Origin: Callipepla californica brunnescens
Taxonomy: Eukaryota > Chordata > Aves > Galliformes > Odontophoridae
Direction of reading: 5' to 3'
DNA length: 64,000 nucleotides
Assembly (NCBI GenBank): GCA_023055505.1
Contig: JALIRH010000061.1
Span: 1,139,501-1,203,500, forward strand
The translations under genes and the position numbers were made by a program. The notes beneath the pieces are model-generated. The model saw nothing but the letters and a program-made list of their open reading frames with translations. It did no database searches and had not been told where the DNA came from. This document shows positions 49,061 to 61,629 of this stretch, in pieces; positions within the stretch are counted from its first letter, which is position 1; each line of letters begins with the position of its first letter.

Positions 49061-51303
49061 AGAAGGTCTTCACTTGTCCTCACTCTCAACAGAGACTTGG
49101 CTAATTAAAGCTCTGAAGTCATATAAACAGCTCCCAGTAGCAGAAATAAAGGACTTCTTGAGTCCAATAATGACAATGGCCACAATTACCACCTGCTGAT
49201 GGGAGGGGGTTGCTAAAGGAAAGCTTTCTCCCTCCCACAGGATGCCTGGCTAGGTCAGGGCAGGGCAGTATGCCAAACCATTTCTTTCTTGTCTGATCAA
49301 TGAGATGAAGAAACTCGTCATAAAGTTGCATGCTCTGTAGATTTGTGTTAACAACACATGAGAAATGTAACCACTAGTAAATGACAAAAAGAAAATAAAA
49401 AAGGAAATAAAACATGGATTAGTCCTCTTGCAATTGAGCATTGTTAGAATTCAGAGTTCCTTTGTGTATTTTGAAAATAAAGACCATTCTCCTCTCATTC
49501 TTTTCTCTGTCAGTCTTGATTTACTTCCAAAATGAAATTAAATCAAATAATTTTAAGAGATTAGATTTTCAATGCATCTCCCCATTAACTTTCTCCACTT
49601 AGCAGCACCAGGCTCCTTACATTACAGTCATTAAAAAAATTAACCAGAAACGAATTGCAAGCTGAAAGCTAGAAGTCTTTCATTTCTGACACCACACTGC
49701 AAACTGAAGTCGCAGAACATCACAATTCATTTGGGGAAAGCAATCAAGCTAATACAATTTAAATGTTTCAAGTGTTTCTCACAGACATCTTGACAACAAA
49801 CTGGTCTCTTGTGTGAATTTTAAATCATAAAGCAAGAGGCTAAAGAGGCTGTTTCATTATACAGCAAGAAGTGAGGTGAAGAAGACACTGGAGGAGTAGA
49901 AGATGTATCTAAAATATTTGAAAGTAGGAGCAAATCCAAGAGACATTAATTCAGACGCACTCTGCAAAGCAGGGGCAGACAAGCTTGTACATAGGCTTAT
50001 TATGTTATGGCTCCATACTTCAGCTATGGACACTGACCAGCCAATTTCAAGTATCATCAGCTTACATTCTTTTCTATGGTCTTAAGTGCTCTTTGGCTGG
50101 AGCCCCATTCATCAAGAAAGTCAGCTCCTCTAAGAACAGAGGAAATATGCACTATGGCTCCTTAAGTGCTGATCCTCATGAGGGAATAGTGGTAAAAAGG
50201 AAGTTTTGGTAATCTCTTCCCACAAACACCACTCTGCTGTAAGTAGCTGCAGCTGCAGTAGGCTCTAATCCAATGCGGTCCAGATACTAAAACTGGAAAT
50301 ATAAAAAAATATAATTTTTTCTATAAAGGAACTGATTCAATAGGCCATAAGATGAAGTACAACTAAGAGAATTGTGTTACACAATTACGAAGATCATATG
50401 TAAAGGAAAATATTTACTAGCTGAACTTTACAGTCTTTACAGACCATGCAGTGCTGTTTTGGCTCCATTTTGTGTAGTAAGCTGTGGGTTAGTCTCTGTG
50501 GTAAGTAGAGAGTTAGCCTACGTTAACACAAAAAGACATGGGTTCCAGACTTGGCAGCTAGAAACTTCAACATCCAGGCAAAAATGTGAAGATTTAGTAA
50601 TAACCAGAATTGCACAACTTCTTACGGTTTTTTCATGGCTTGTCGTTTCATTGAAAGAAAATGTTTTTTCTCTCCCAAAAATATAATATGCGGTGTAAAC
50701 CTTTGTAATGCCAATCCCTTCACCCAGATTAATCTAAAAAAGTCTATTTCCAACTACAGCTAAAGGTAAAATAGCTGTGGTGCCCCAGAAAATTAAACAT
50801 TTCTAGCAAGGCTGTGGGAGAATGTGAAAGGTGGGGAAAATTCTGATTTTTTTAAACAGCTATAAAAAAATCATAACTGAAGGCAAGGTACTTTTGAAAA
50901 GTCTTGCTTACAGTTCTCCTCTTTTTGCAAGGAGAGCTCTTTCTTTATTCCCCCTTCAAATAAAAATTTTCTGCCACAAGTCATTGGGGTCAAACACTTT
51001 TCCTATTCATCCTACAAAATTTTTGTTGATTCAGGATCTCTTCCTTTGTAGCAAGAGCCATTAAAGAGGGTGTTTGAAAAATGGTAGCAATCAATCTCAA
51101 AATTTTTATTAATGTCTTTCACAAAGACCTATCTGATGGTGATGACTGAGTCTATACATGTCTACATACTTCTCCAGAAACTTCTGCTTTTGGTGTTTCC
51201 ACCTCTGTCCTTACAACTAGTTCCCATTCTTTTCTAAATCCATGGTTCACTGAGAGTCAGTTCAGCAGGAAACTAATTCTTTTAGGGTTTTTCATGTATA
51301 GTG

Positions 51304-51315
51304 TTTTTTTTTTTT
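51304..51315 (+). repeat. Poly-T tract
   Basis: Twelve T, followed by CTTCTTCTTTTGTTTTG. Confidence 0.8.
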
Positions 51316-52642
51316 CTTCTTCTTTTGTTTTGTTTTTCAATATAGCTAAATTGTTTTTTTATTATTTTTTGTGAATTCAGATCATAAAAGTGATCTCCAC
51401 AAAAGTGGAGTATGGAGTCAAAACTGGCAAATAGTAGGATTCTGAAAATGTCAGAATAGATTAACTTAAAAGTGTTCCAGCTTTATGCTGCTTCTTGAAG
51501 TGCTCTGAATGAAATGTCTAAACCAACTTCAGTTAGACTAAACATTCTATTCCTGGTCCTTTCTTGGGCTATATATTGCTATCTAAGCAAGTGCTGCAAC
51601 TAGGCTGAAGAAGACATGTTAAGAATGTGCAGTCATCTTATCATTAGCTGAGGAATAACTGTTTTAGTGCAAGAGGGCTTGGAGAGTATTAACATACCTA
51701 AGTGGATTTATTTTTTCTGTGCTATGCATTGGAAACATATATATCAAACTCTGCAGTTCACATTTTAAAGAAAAATAAGGAAGATTACTAATTCTTTAAG
51801 AAACATCAAGTGTGACAAGCTGGTTCCTAAATTCAGTCACCAATGAATGGCATCTCTTACTAATAAATAGTCAATGTTGGCCAACACAAGTAAAACAACT
51901 ATTCTCTAGTTAATTAGAGACAATGGTGAAAAGTTTTATTATGGTGGATATCACAGTGCATCCTAGAGTAAATTCAACGTGTTATGTCACCAACTCAATT
52001 GTGGGATAAAAAAATAGAATTATAGAGAAGAATTGCTAAGAGAGAAAAGGTAGAAATAATTAACACATTTGAAAAGGTATACTCTGTTTTTTGTATTAGG
52101 AACATCTGTTGCTAATTATAAAAAATTAAAATCATTACTTAGTTTAAATACAATGAGACAAAAGAGGTATAACTGTGTTTTAAAGAGTCGTGTGAAGATT
52201 TTTCCAGGTTAGATGAATTCTTAGGGTCTAAGCAGCCTATTTTTTTATCTTCTGACTTTTATTAGTATATGGATGTGCCAAGACATAGGCAGGATGCTTC
52301 AGTAACAGAGTCTAACCAGATATAAAGCATTTTTAAATAATTACCTGTATGTTTCACTCAGTGTTTTAAACAGACACTGTGATACAGAAGACTTCACTTC
52401 ATAAAGTAATTTAGCCTCTCTCTAGAATGGAATTTAGAGGAAAGCATGTTTTGAAGATGAAGAATTCTAGGAAAGGTTTTAGGCTAAATAATGATGCTTT
52501 AAAAACTGGACAAAACTTTTTTGTGTGTTTTTATTCTCTTGAGATATGTTTTACTTTAATTCAACTCCTCTGTCTTCATCATGATGTACAATGCTGTCAA
52601 AGTTACCACAGTATACTTTAAAACATTGGCAAAAGCAATATT

Positions 52643-52665
52643 ATAAATAAATAAATAAATAAATA
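52643..52665 (+). repeat. (AAAT)n microsatellite
   Basis: This is about five AAAT units. Confidence 0.9.
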
Positions 52666-53030
52666 TAATTGTGTCCAACCATAAAACGAAGAATTAGCTA
52701 AGATTAATAGAGCTTGTTAAAATAAGCCAAAAGGAATAGGAGTTTAAACTGACAAAAGCAGTAATACAGTTAAGAGACTATACCAAAGGTACAAAGGATA
52801 TGCATGCTTCCTGTCATGAAAGATTTGAGAAAAACAAAAGGAAGCCAGAATAGCTAACTAACAGCACTAAGCAAGAGTACAAAAGGCAAGAAGGTATGTC
52901 TGAAAATGTTGAAATGGTATCCAAATATGGAAAGAGTAGAGGATAAAACTGTGGCAGGTTAAAAATAAAAATGCAGTAAGACAGAGCAGAACATAATTTA
53001 AGTATTTACAAAATAAATAAACAAATCTAC

Positions 53031-53077
53031 GAAATGAATGAATGAATGGATAAATAAATAAATAAATAAATAAATAA
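53031..53077 (+). repeat. Compound (AATG)n(AAAT)n microsatellite
   Basis: Three or four AATG units pass into about seven AAAT units. A further imperfect AAAT/AAAC run lies at 53183-53209. Confidence 0.9.
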
Positions 53078-53447
53078 GAACAGTAAATATATTTCTAAAA
53101 CAGAAGAAGTCTTTCAAGGAGTCCAAAGAGCCAGAAGATAGCCACAGGATAAAAATAGGAGTCAGGGAAGGCAGGGTGATGAAAATAAATAAACAAGCAA
53201 ATAAATAAAAATCCTTCACAGTCTGTTTGCCGCAGATGTACTTTTAAAGGTTATTAGTCCATAAACATTTTTACTGGGAATTCATTACAAGAACTGTCTC
53301 ACAATTAAGTGCTGGTAGGAGAGGCTATGAAAGAAACAGATAAAATGAATGGCAACATATAGACCAAATTAGTCAAAATTCATCACAAAACTCCAGAAAA
53401 AAAATAGCTTTGCTATTATTTATGATGTGTAGACTTTGATTCACACG

Positions 53448-53780
53448 TGCCCAATGCATGAGGATTGGAAGGGGAACAATATGATACCTATTTTTAAAAT
53501 TAGTTTCAGGACAGACTGAATGAGTTAGAAACTAGAAATCCTATCATCTGCCCTGGACAAACTGGTGGTAACTACCATAAGGAACAGAATCAGTGGACAA
53601 ATATAAGATACTGCAGAAGAGCTCAAGGCAGTTATTGGGAACGGAGGCTTTGGCTTGCAAGCTTCCAAGCATTCTTTGAAAGAGGCAACAGCTTTGTTCT
53701 TCAGGGAGAAACAGGTGTTTCAGTCTACCTGGATTTCATCCAAGAAGGTACTTCATCAAAAGCTCTTGTGGGGATTTAGA
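53448..53780 (+). mobile_element. Ancient CR1/L3-like LINE remnant (RT fingers/palm)
   Basis: These are strongly decayed LINE reverse transcriptase traces on the plus strand. About 53450-53500 reads like 'P-x-D-W-K...PIFK', the motif that opens the CR1-clade finger region. Further on, GTGTTTCAGTCTACCTGGATTTCATCC (about 53716-53742) is the counterpart of 'V-Y-L-D-F-S-K'. Between them CCCTGGACAAACTGG and the following block are too diverged to place. Stops and frameshifts are frequent. The age points to a clade older than the galliform CR1 subfamilies; CR1 versus L3 cannot be decided by eye. Confidence 0.5.
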
Positions 53781-53850
53781 AAAAGAGGGAAATTTTTTTC
53801 ATGGGTTAATTTGTAGTGTTAAGATAGGAAATGCTGGCTAAGAATTGCTG

Positions 53851-53865
53851 AAAAAAAAAAAAAAA
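53851..53865 (+). repeat. Poly-A tract (A15)
   Basis: Fifteen A within the ancient LINE region. Confidence 0.85.
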
Positions 53866-54499
53866 TTCCTAGTACCAGTACTGAGACCACATTTTTCAAA
53901 ACTTCAGAAAATAGTGAGACAGTAGTTTCCTTTAACTATTACTTTATTCAAGGTTAGAAAAATTTAATATTGGCATTGAAGCACCAAAGGAAAATGTGGG
54001 TCATTATGACTGGATTTTAAGATGGTAGATAAGTTTCAGTGAGGATCAGTGTAAATTCTGTCAAAGAGAAAATAGAAATGCTAATGGACTCTGAACAGAA
54101 CCTCACAGGAATAAATTAAGAAATAATAACAGAAGTTTCCATGTCCAGTACTCAGTAACTCCAGAAGAGTAAACAGTGTAAAAACGTAGTGAGGAAGGAA
54201 TACAGAATCAGAGAACATCGTTAGGCAACTGAATAGATTGTACACTCTTCCTTTAGAAGACGTAGAAGGCATCAAACAAAGATAGTGATTGAGTTAAAAC
54301 AAACAAAATACAGCGTAGCTGAGCTATAAGACCTTTTGCCACAAAATGTTTAAAGAGTTAATAAAAGTGAAACTGATTAAGGGCTATTGAGAAATAATAA
54401 AATCATCATCCCTGACAAAAGAAATTTAATCGCTGAGCCAAAAATTGACAGAAATTAGGATAGTATTCCGGGGAATTAATAGTGCGGCTCCCTGACCCT

Positions 54500-54600
54500 C
54501 TGTATTTGTTAGACTGGAGAAAAGAAGATATAGAGGGGACAGTAGCAGTATTTCAATACCTGAGGCCACAGAGAAGATGGATGTTGGATTATAGATCTCC
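54500..54600 (+). mobile_element. Ancient CR1/L3-like LINE remnant (3' part)
   Basis: TTAGACTGGAGAAAAGAAGATATAGAGGGGACAGTAGCAGTATTTCAATACCTGAGG parallels the conserved CR1-clade stretch 'ctggagaagagaaggctgaggggagacctcattg...ttcaatacctgaag'. It is probably the continuation of the remnant at 53448-53780, which it follows in the right order and orientation. Confidence 0.5.
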
Positions 54601-54610
54601 TGTGGTACCA

Positions 54611-55286
54611 AATTATTTTATAATTCAATAGTCTTTGACAATGCTGAGGACAGACTACTAGGCTAGCTGCGCTTTGGTCTAATCCAGTACTCCCAACCTC
54701 ATTCCGTATACATGCTGACATTAGAACAGGCTATTAGAAACTCAAGATTGGGGTTAAGGTCATGTAACAACTCACTGTCTGCAAGCTGAATAAAGTCGTG
54801 TCCCTTATATTTTAAGCTTCAACGAATAATTGCCTTTTCCTAGTTGTTGTTTTTTTTTTTTTTCTCAAAAAGAAAAAGAATTAAAGTCCTCAGAAATAAT
54901 ACAGATTCAAGTACCATGACTGAAAACTTTATGAGAATCTCAATACCAAGAAGAAATGACTTAATAAACTCAATATGTATCATTTTAGTAAACAATGAAG
55001 GTTGCAGTGTAATTGTCATTTTAACAGCCAACCACAGGACTGACTGCTAATAGAAATGAGAATATGCAGAGAGACAATTATTTATATGAAACTGTTTTAA
55101 TGGGATACCACTCTAAAAAGAGCAAGAAAGGGAAGGAATGAAAGCAACCAAGCACTGACAAAGAAGCTTACACTATAATATTTAATTCAGGAATTTTGTG
55201 GCTTTGATCTCTAGGGAAGTAGGAAAGCAAAGAAGTGAATTACATACTTACTGAAATAAACCTTATCAAATGCAAAATTAGATATG
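54611..55286. other. AT-rich non-coding stretch
   Basis: Nothing was recognised except a T run at 54850-54863. Confidence 0.45.
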
Positions 55287-55316
55287 AAAAAAAAAAAAGA
55301 AAAGAAAAAAAAAGGA
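55287..55316 (+). repeat. Purine-only A/G tract
   Basis: Thirty bases of A with a few G, directly before the bare CR1 tail. Confidence 0.85.
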
Positions 55317-55319
55317 GAA

Positions 55320-55353
55320 ACAATCCCTGTAATTCTGTGATTCTGTGATTTTG
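55320..55353 (+). mobile_element. Minimal CR1 tail
   Basis: CAATCCCTGTAATTCTGTGATTCTGTGATTTT matches the last 30 or so bases of CR1 (TCCCTRCAATTCTGTGATTCTGTGATT). The normally preceding GGACTCRATGATC segment is replaced by an A/G tract. Either an extremely 5'-truncated insertion or a CR1 3' end cut by a later event. Confidence 0.7.
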
Positions 55354-58300
55354 CTTCATTAACTATAAACAAAACAGAAAATAATCAAACAAATTCCAAA
55401 ACAAGACAAAAAAGTGCATCAGAAAAAAATTACAAGAGAACAAGGGAAGTACATAGGGCAAGAAAACAACAGTTGTTAAGACATAAAGATGTAACAGGTG
55501 AGGAGAGTTGGATAAGAACAGTGGGAGTGCTGAAAGACAAAGTGATAAGGAGTTAACAGAAAGACAAAAGAGGACAGCCTGAGTTTGAATTTTGTAACTC
55601 ACAATCCTACAGAAACCTCTGCAGAGTAAAAGCCGGGATGAACAGCTATTCAAGGTTGTATGAGCCAAAAATTGATCCTGTTGTTCAGGATTTTTACCAT
55701 TGTGTACAGAAAGTGCCTTATGCGACTTGCTGCCAATAAGATACGGTATCTGGCTTGATTGCATTTGAACAATTGCCTCCACAAAGTAACCTGGGCTGGT
55801 GAACATCCAGGAGACAAACTATTTTACTGATTTGTCTCTGGGGCCTTTGAGGTCACGCTGCCTGCATACACCTCAGGAACAACAACAATGTAATTTGGGT
55901 AATCTGGGGTAGGGACCATGAAGCACTTTGCAATCATCATGAAGAACACACAGTAACAGACACCATATCACAGCAGAAAGTAGAGGTATTTGGATACATG
56001 TATTTCTTCTACAGGAATGTCACACAAGGGAGTTGCACAGCAATGTTGCATTGAGCTTCTGCTGCCCAGTGATGAATTGACAGGAAAGTCTGATACAATG
56101 ACTCAGTCAAAATACAATGTTTTTTATCTTGTACCTGAAGTAATATTACGTTCTTTGTTTGTTTGTTTATTATCTTTTTTTTGTTTTCATGTGGTATTCA
56201 GATACGTGAATATGATTCAGTATTAAGTGACTTATTACTAAGGCACCTTAACTCTCTTTGGCATGCAAGAAAATTAGCTATTAAATTGTTTTAAAATGAA
56301 GAATATTCCGTTATTCTTTAAATTCATTAATATTTCTCCCAATACATAAAACTAAACTATACAGTAATGTAAACACTGTGATACATTTGTTTAGGAAAAA
56401 GATGTTTCTTATCTTATTAGAATCAGGCAAACACAGCACTTTTATTCCTTATCCTTTCTAAGCTATTTAATGACAGTTAAAAATGCAGGAGTCAGCACCT
56501 TTTCAAATACATATGCAATATTTGCATCCCAGGTTTGTATTTACCTCTCCTTCTCTGTGCTAATTAGAAGTAATTATCTTGTTTAAAAGTTTCTTTTTCT
56601 TTTTGCCTTTACAAAATCTAAGTTCATATGATAATCACTTCTATACCAAAGAATATTAGATAAAATATGAAGCTGTTCTACTTAAATGCTATATAGTTGT
56701 TTTGTTTTGCTTTTCTACAGTGCAATTTCTTTGAAGTCTCTCTATTTGTATAGTGAAAACTGAAAACCTAGAGAAAATTTATCTTAGCTCTTGGCTAGAA
56801 CTCTTATTGGGAATGAAAGTGTGCAAAGTGACCTACTCCTGCAGTTTCATTTGCATGATTATTGTGGTAATTTATCCATTTCTAGGAGCTACTGAATTCA
56901 CTCTTACTGATGTATTCATGTCATTGGCATCTCTGGAATTCAAAAGTAAAAGAAAATATTCCCCATAACCTAAAATGATCCATAAGGAACTTATACTTGA
57001 GTTTGACGTTAGCAATAACTAGTTGAGTGATAGAGAATGTTAGAAGTGATTTCACCATCTCCTTCACAAACTGAAAATTTATATTGCTTTGGATAAATTA
57101 GTCCAGCTAACGTTCAACACAGAAAGCAATAATCCACTGGAACACATCTCTCTTGCTTTCAATCAGTTGGGTGTTCATAACTAGCATTCATATTTTCATG
57201 ATTGTTTTACAAAAAAAAAAATCTTCTAAAGCAAAAAATTTTGAAACATATACAAATACAGTATCTCTTTATGTCAAATGGCTGACTATTGTAGGAACCT
57301 GGTTGGTTTATTTTCACTGAAATACATTACAAAAGACTTATGATTCTCTGACTTTCAATTATCTACATAGTTGTTATGCAGAATATCCATTTATAGGAAA
57401 CAGAATTTGTTGGGTTATAACCACGTCACTAGTTGAAATTTTATGCCATATATGATTAACTGTATTATGTGGTTCTCTTTTCACTGTGTGCAGGCTTAAA
57501 TAAGGAAAATTGCAAAAAATAAAGTGTTATATAGGTATGTATAATCTATAAGGTATCAGGAATAACAAAATATAGAATACAACATGTAACATTTAATATG
57601 TAATATAATATATATAATCATAGGAATTACATAAAACAGATCCAACAGAAGAAAAACTTCAAATACAGCAAACATTGGATAATTAATTACTATTAGCATA
57701 GTATGAAAAATAAGTAGAAAGACTGTGAAAGCATCAAGAATTCATTCACTGTATACAAGAAAAAGATCAAATCAAAGAAGAAAAAAATGAAATTTAAAAA
57801 ATATAGAGTAAATTTAGTCTTTCCATCTCTGGGTGCATTTTTATATTATTATTATTATTTAGATATTTTATGGATATTCAATCAGAATTATATAAAAATG
57901 TGAGAATTTTCATTTTCTCTATTTGTTTAATACATTTGTATAAAATAAAATAATATTTATTTCTGTATAGGGATAGAAAGATACATTATTCCTGTAACTA
58001 TTCTGGAATAACTCATGAGAATCTGAAGACAAGAAGTAGAATCTTATTATCCAGTCAATAAAAATATTGTTTTAGAACTTCTTGTCTTCTATATTCTGTA
58101 ACATGGATTTCTTCACTTTCATCAGTCAGCTCAACCAATAAAAATGATTCAAGAAGTACATTATGTTTCTGCCTCTGAGCTTTTTATGCCCACTGGCAAG
58201 TTCAAGAACTGATCAAAGTTAGAGTTTCAATTTTGCAGTGAAAAAAGAGTGTCTAAAAATGCATGTTTTGTGCAGTGCTTTATGCTTCCCAGGAAATGGT

Positions 58301-58540
58301 GGCATGAAGCTCACATTCCCACCAAACAACTCTTTAAAATATATAAGCCTCTAGGTGTTCCCATAGACATCATCTACCATAGACTGTTTTGCCTTTCCTC
58401 CTTCTAGCTCCAGGCTAGTTCCATGGAAAGTTGTAACAGGCTATAAATCTCTCTTCAGGCACATAAAGCTACATGTACATTAACATGTAACTTGACAAGT
58501 GAAAGTAGATTGGAAGATTAAAGTTGCTGTTGTCCCTAAA
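55354..58540. other. AT-rich non-coding stretch
   Basis: It holds the longest non-repeat open frame in the window, 147 codons on the minus strand (55363-55806). That frame has a hydrophobic, leucine/phenylalanine-rich second half but no recognisable domain. Short (ATT)n lies at 57848-57860. Confidence 0.45.
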
Positions 58541-58856
58541 TTATACGTATTTCAGGGGCACTCTTTCAGACTGGATATAGTTTAATGCCTTGAACTGAAC
58601 ATTCCCATAATGATCAGGACTCAGCCACTCAAAGGAACAGTCAGTGGTTTGGATACCCATGAAAAGTTTGTGTACATCTGTCAGTTTCTGGAGAAAAGCT
58701 TCAGTTTCAGAGATGGACACCAACACCTGCTCTATAAATCAAGAAAATGTGCCTTCAGCGGGGATGACCAAGGGGATAGTTTGGAGATTACTGCACTGCA
58801 TCAACACATTCATAGTCATGAATCCTACATCCAACATAGTAGTGGCAGTGGTCATT
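58541..58856 (-). other. Two in-frame open segments split by one TGA (unrecognised)
   Basis: On the minus strand, an ATG-initiated segment of about 37 codons (near 58856 to 58746) ends in a TGA and continues in the same frame for about 68 codons to a stop near 58541. The second part contains an acidic/polar stretch 'SISETEAFLQKLTDVHKLF'. Together they form a roughly 105-codon frame with a single interruption. I do not recognise the protein. A TAA precedes the ATG directly, and no splice sites or polyadenylation signal were placed. A processed pseudogene fragment or chance are both possible; chance is favoured. Confidence 0.2.
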
Positions 58857-59477
58857 TAATCTGAGCATAACATAAAAATGCTGCTGGTAAAAACCTAGTA
58901 CAGAACCTCAGTTGTGCAGGCAAAACTGAATTCTATCCTCATCTTCATTGCCTTCACAGAGCAACAGACATACTCCACAGATCCCATCTGCCTAGAGGGT
59001 AGAAACAAAGCCCTGCAGAAAATCCTTGTGTGGTTGCATTGCAGCCACCTGTAGTGAAGATGAAGGGGAGAGGATTTATGGCCCCTGTGTTTCTCAGGAT
59101 GCCAAACACAATTATACAAACTTACAGCTAATCAATGCATCTTTCTCCAGGTCAGCTGTTCTAATGTTTTTCACTCATGGCCTTATTTAGCTAGCAATAA
59201 GACAAACACTGATATTTCTTGCTTAGTATTTGACTTCCTCTATTTCCCTTTGCAAAGTTAACTTAGCACTTACAGATCTAACCTTGGCTAAAACGAAATT
59301 GGAGAATGCCTCAGGAAAAAAACCTCCAAGAATGCTATTAATCCTGTCAAAGTGCTTAACACTGGTTTAAACTATTTTTAAAGCACTTGTTTAAATTTTA
59401 AAGCAGTAAGAGATCAAGAACACAGGCATTTCTTGTCTCCTCTGTATGTAAGTAAAGCTTTTTTGGTCCCTGAAAAA

Positions 59478-59481
<4 letters not shown>

Positions 59482-59515
<34 letters not shown>
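59482..59515 (+). repeat. Poly-T tract (T34)
   Basis: Thirty-four T in a row, the longest homopolymer in the window. As a minus-strand poly-A tail it could mark a retrocopy whose body lies to the right (59516 onward), but none was recognised. Confidence 0.95.
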
Positions 59516-59518
<3 letters not shown>

Positions 59519-60181
59519 TTAAAAACCATAGGCAAGATAATCAGCTAATGTAAATTAGCAGAGCTCTATCACTGTTGATACAGGAGGCCAGTTTACACTG
59601 GCTGAGGTTCTTGCTGCAGTTTTGTAAAATTCCAGGGGAAAAGGATTACCGTATTTTAAAGAAATCCTTGAAAGATGCTGTATTTGAAAGAAATCCTCCT
59701 TGAAAGAGGAGATGCAGATATCCCTGTGTTAGTGTCTGCCAGAGGGAATGAACTTGTAGGTACTATAAATCAAGACAGTGAAAACTGGCAGCTAAAGCCT
59801 AACTTTTGTGATGGCAAAGTGTACTTTTTCTTAGGTTCACAATGGAAACCTAGACTGGGTGTGCATAAAGGTAGGAGTACTCTACTGAGAGAAAAGAGCA
59901 TTATAACTTCAGAACGCTATTCCATTAAATCAAATACATGTTCTAACTTAACAGTCATTAGAAAAAATCATTAATGCCTCTGACTTGATAGTTCTCTCAA
60001 ACAATTATCTTATACTAATCCTAATGGTACCCCTTGAACAGAAGTCAGTCAGTAGCTTGGAGTTCTTGAAAACTAAATCAGGAGTTTCCAGCAGCTGAAT
60101 TCAGAATATGACACTGATTACTTTTATCAAAAGCACATACATAATGTTTCTTCTGGAATATCAGAGATGAAGTTTGTGAGG

Positions 60182-60196
60182 TTTTTTTTTTTTTTT
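60182..60196 (+). repeat. Poly-T tract (T15)
   Basis: Fifteen T in a row. Confidence 0.9.
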
Positions 60197-61609
60197 AAAT
60201 AAGGTTTTATTTTACATTTTAAATCTTTTTTACTGATTCTTGCTATGATGAGAAGAAGTAGCAGGGTGCTATTACAGAGTTTTCTTCTAGACCTTAAGCT
60301 AATACACTACCCAAAGCTGATTAAGACCTGATCCAGAGGATGGAAAAATCAATGATACACTTGACCACTTAAGGAAACAAAATTAGTATTACCTGCCTCA
60401 TCCTGGTTTCATGGAAGTCAATTAATTTTCATCAGGAACACTTATTTTTCTTGCTATTCCTTAACTGAATATCTTTCAGTGATGTCAGCAGGTGTTATTT
60501 AACTTAAAATTCCTCATGAATAAAGCATCTTGAAAGACCTACTAGGAGAAAAATAAGTAGCTCTTTATGAAATTTTGCTATTAAAATCAGGCTGTCATTT
60601 TCCCAGTGCTTCACAAGAAGGTATTTGCAGACCTAGGAGGATTTCTGAATCCATCTTTTTCAGTCCTGCACTGTAATCAGTGCAGAGTTTAAAAAGCATA
60701 TTCATGTGAGAACACTTTATTTCTAAGTATGGACAACTGGTATGATCAGATGGTTATTTTTCAAAGGGAGCTTCTGAAAAGACATGATTCTTCTCAGCAG
60801 GTCAGGTATTGTAGTCTTAAGCCACAAGTGACAAGTTTTTCTTCACTTTTACTTTCCTATTTCAGTGTACACCAGTAACAGTTAAGTCATAAAAAGCTTT
60901 TAACTTACTTCTGTTACAGAAATGTCTTGCAAACACACCAAGGATCTAATACAATAAATGCTTATGTGAGTACTTTTAGCATACTTATGTTAAGATCTCT
61001 CCTAATTAACTAACGTTAAAAAGGACAGAGCCAAATACTCTGCAAATATGGTGGTTTGAGAGGTTTCTAATTCCACAATGAGTTCCAGCAAAAAGGGCAC
61101 CAAATTAAGATGGTCTGTATCTTCCATTTTATTTGGTTTTCCTGGTGGATCAGTGTCCAGAAGCATAAGATACAAAGGCTGGGTACTGGGAAGTAGATGA
61201 ACGCAAAATAAGCTCTCAGATGAATTCTTAAATTTTTTTTTATTTGATTGCATCTCTTAATCTACACCAGGAGAAAAAAACAAATATGTAAATATGAACC
61301 CACAATCTAAACTTTCAGTGCATTGATTTTTTGATCTTTTACAAAGAACACGCTGAACTTTTCCCATACTCAGAATGTGTTTCAAACTACATTTAACATT
61401 CAAAACAGTTTCTCTCTTTTGGTGTGATTATGTTATCTGCAACATCTATTGTGGTAAAAATGTTGCTTACTTCAAAACTTATAAAATGGGAAAATGGCAA
61501 GGTTTTGATTTGCTTCAAGAAGATTCCCTCTCTAAGACAACTATCCTCTTCTTCTTTTATTCTGTTCAAAAAGACTAATAAATTAATGTGATAATTGAAA
61601 TCCTTTTAC

Positions 61610-61629
61610 TATTTATTTATTTATTTATT
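61610..61629 (+). repeat. (ATTT)n microsatellite
   Basis: This is about five ATTT units. Confidence 0.9.

Larger units (their letters stand above)
46500..53447. other. Long AT-rich non-coding stretch
   Basis: No gene or interspersed repeat was recognised over nearly 7 kb; simple repeats are listed separately. A 104-codon frame at 50372-50686 (plus) has no recognisable domain or splice context. Confidence 0.5.

Noticed and set aside
59675..59974. Plus-strand frame of 99 codons
   Set aside because: It starts in a short local repeat (GAAATCC...TTGAAAG), has no recognisable domain, and lacks splice or polyadenylation context.
61002..61253. Minus-strand frame of 83 codons with plausible-looking composition and a CAG acceptor-like site
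   Set aside because: No clear donor site follows and no protein family is recognised; not enough for an exon call.
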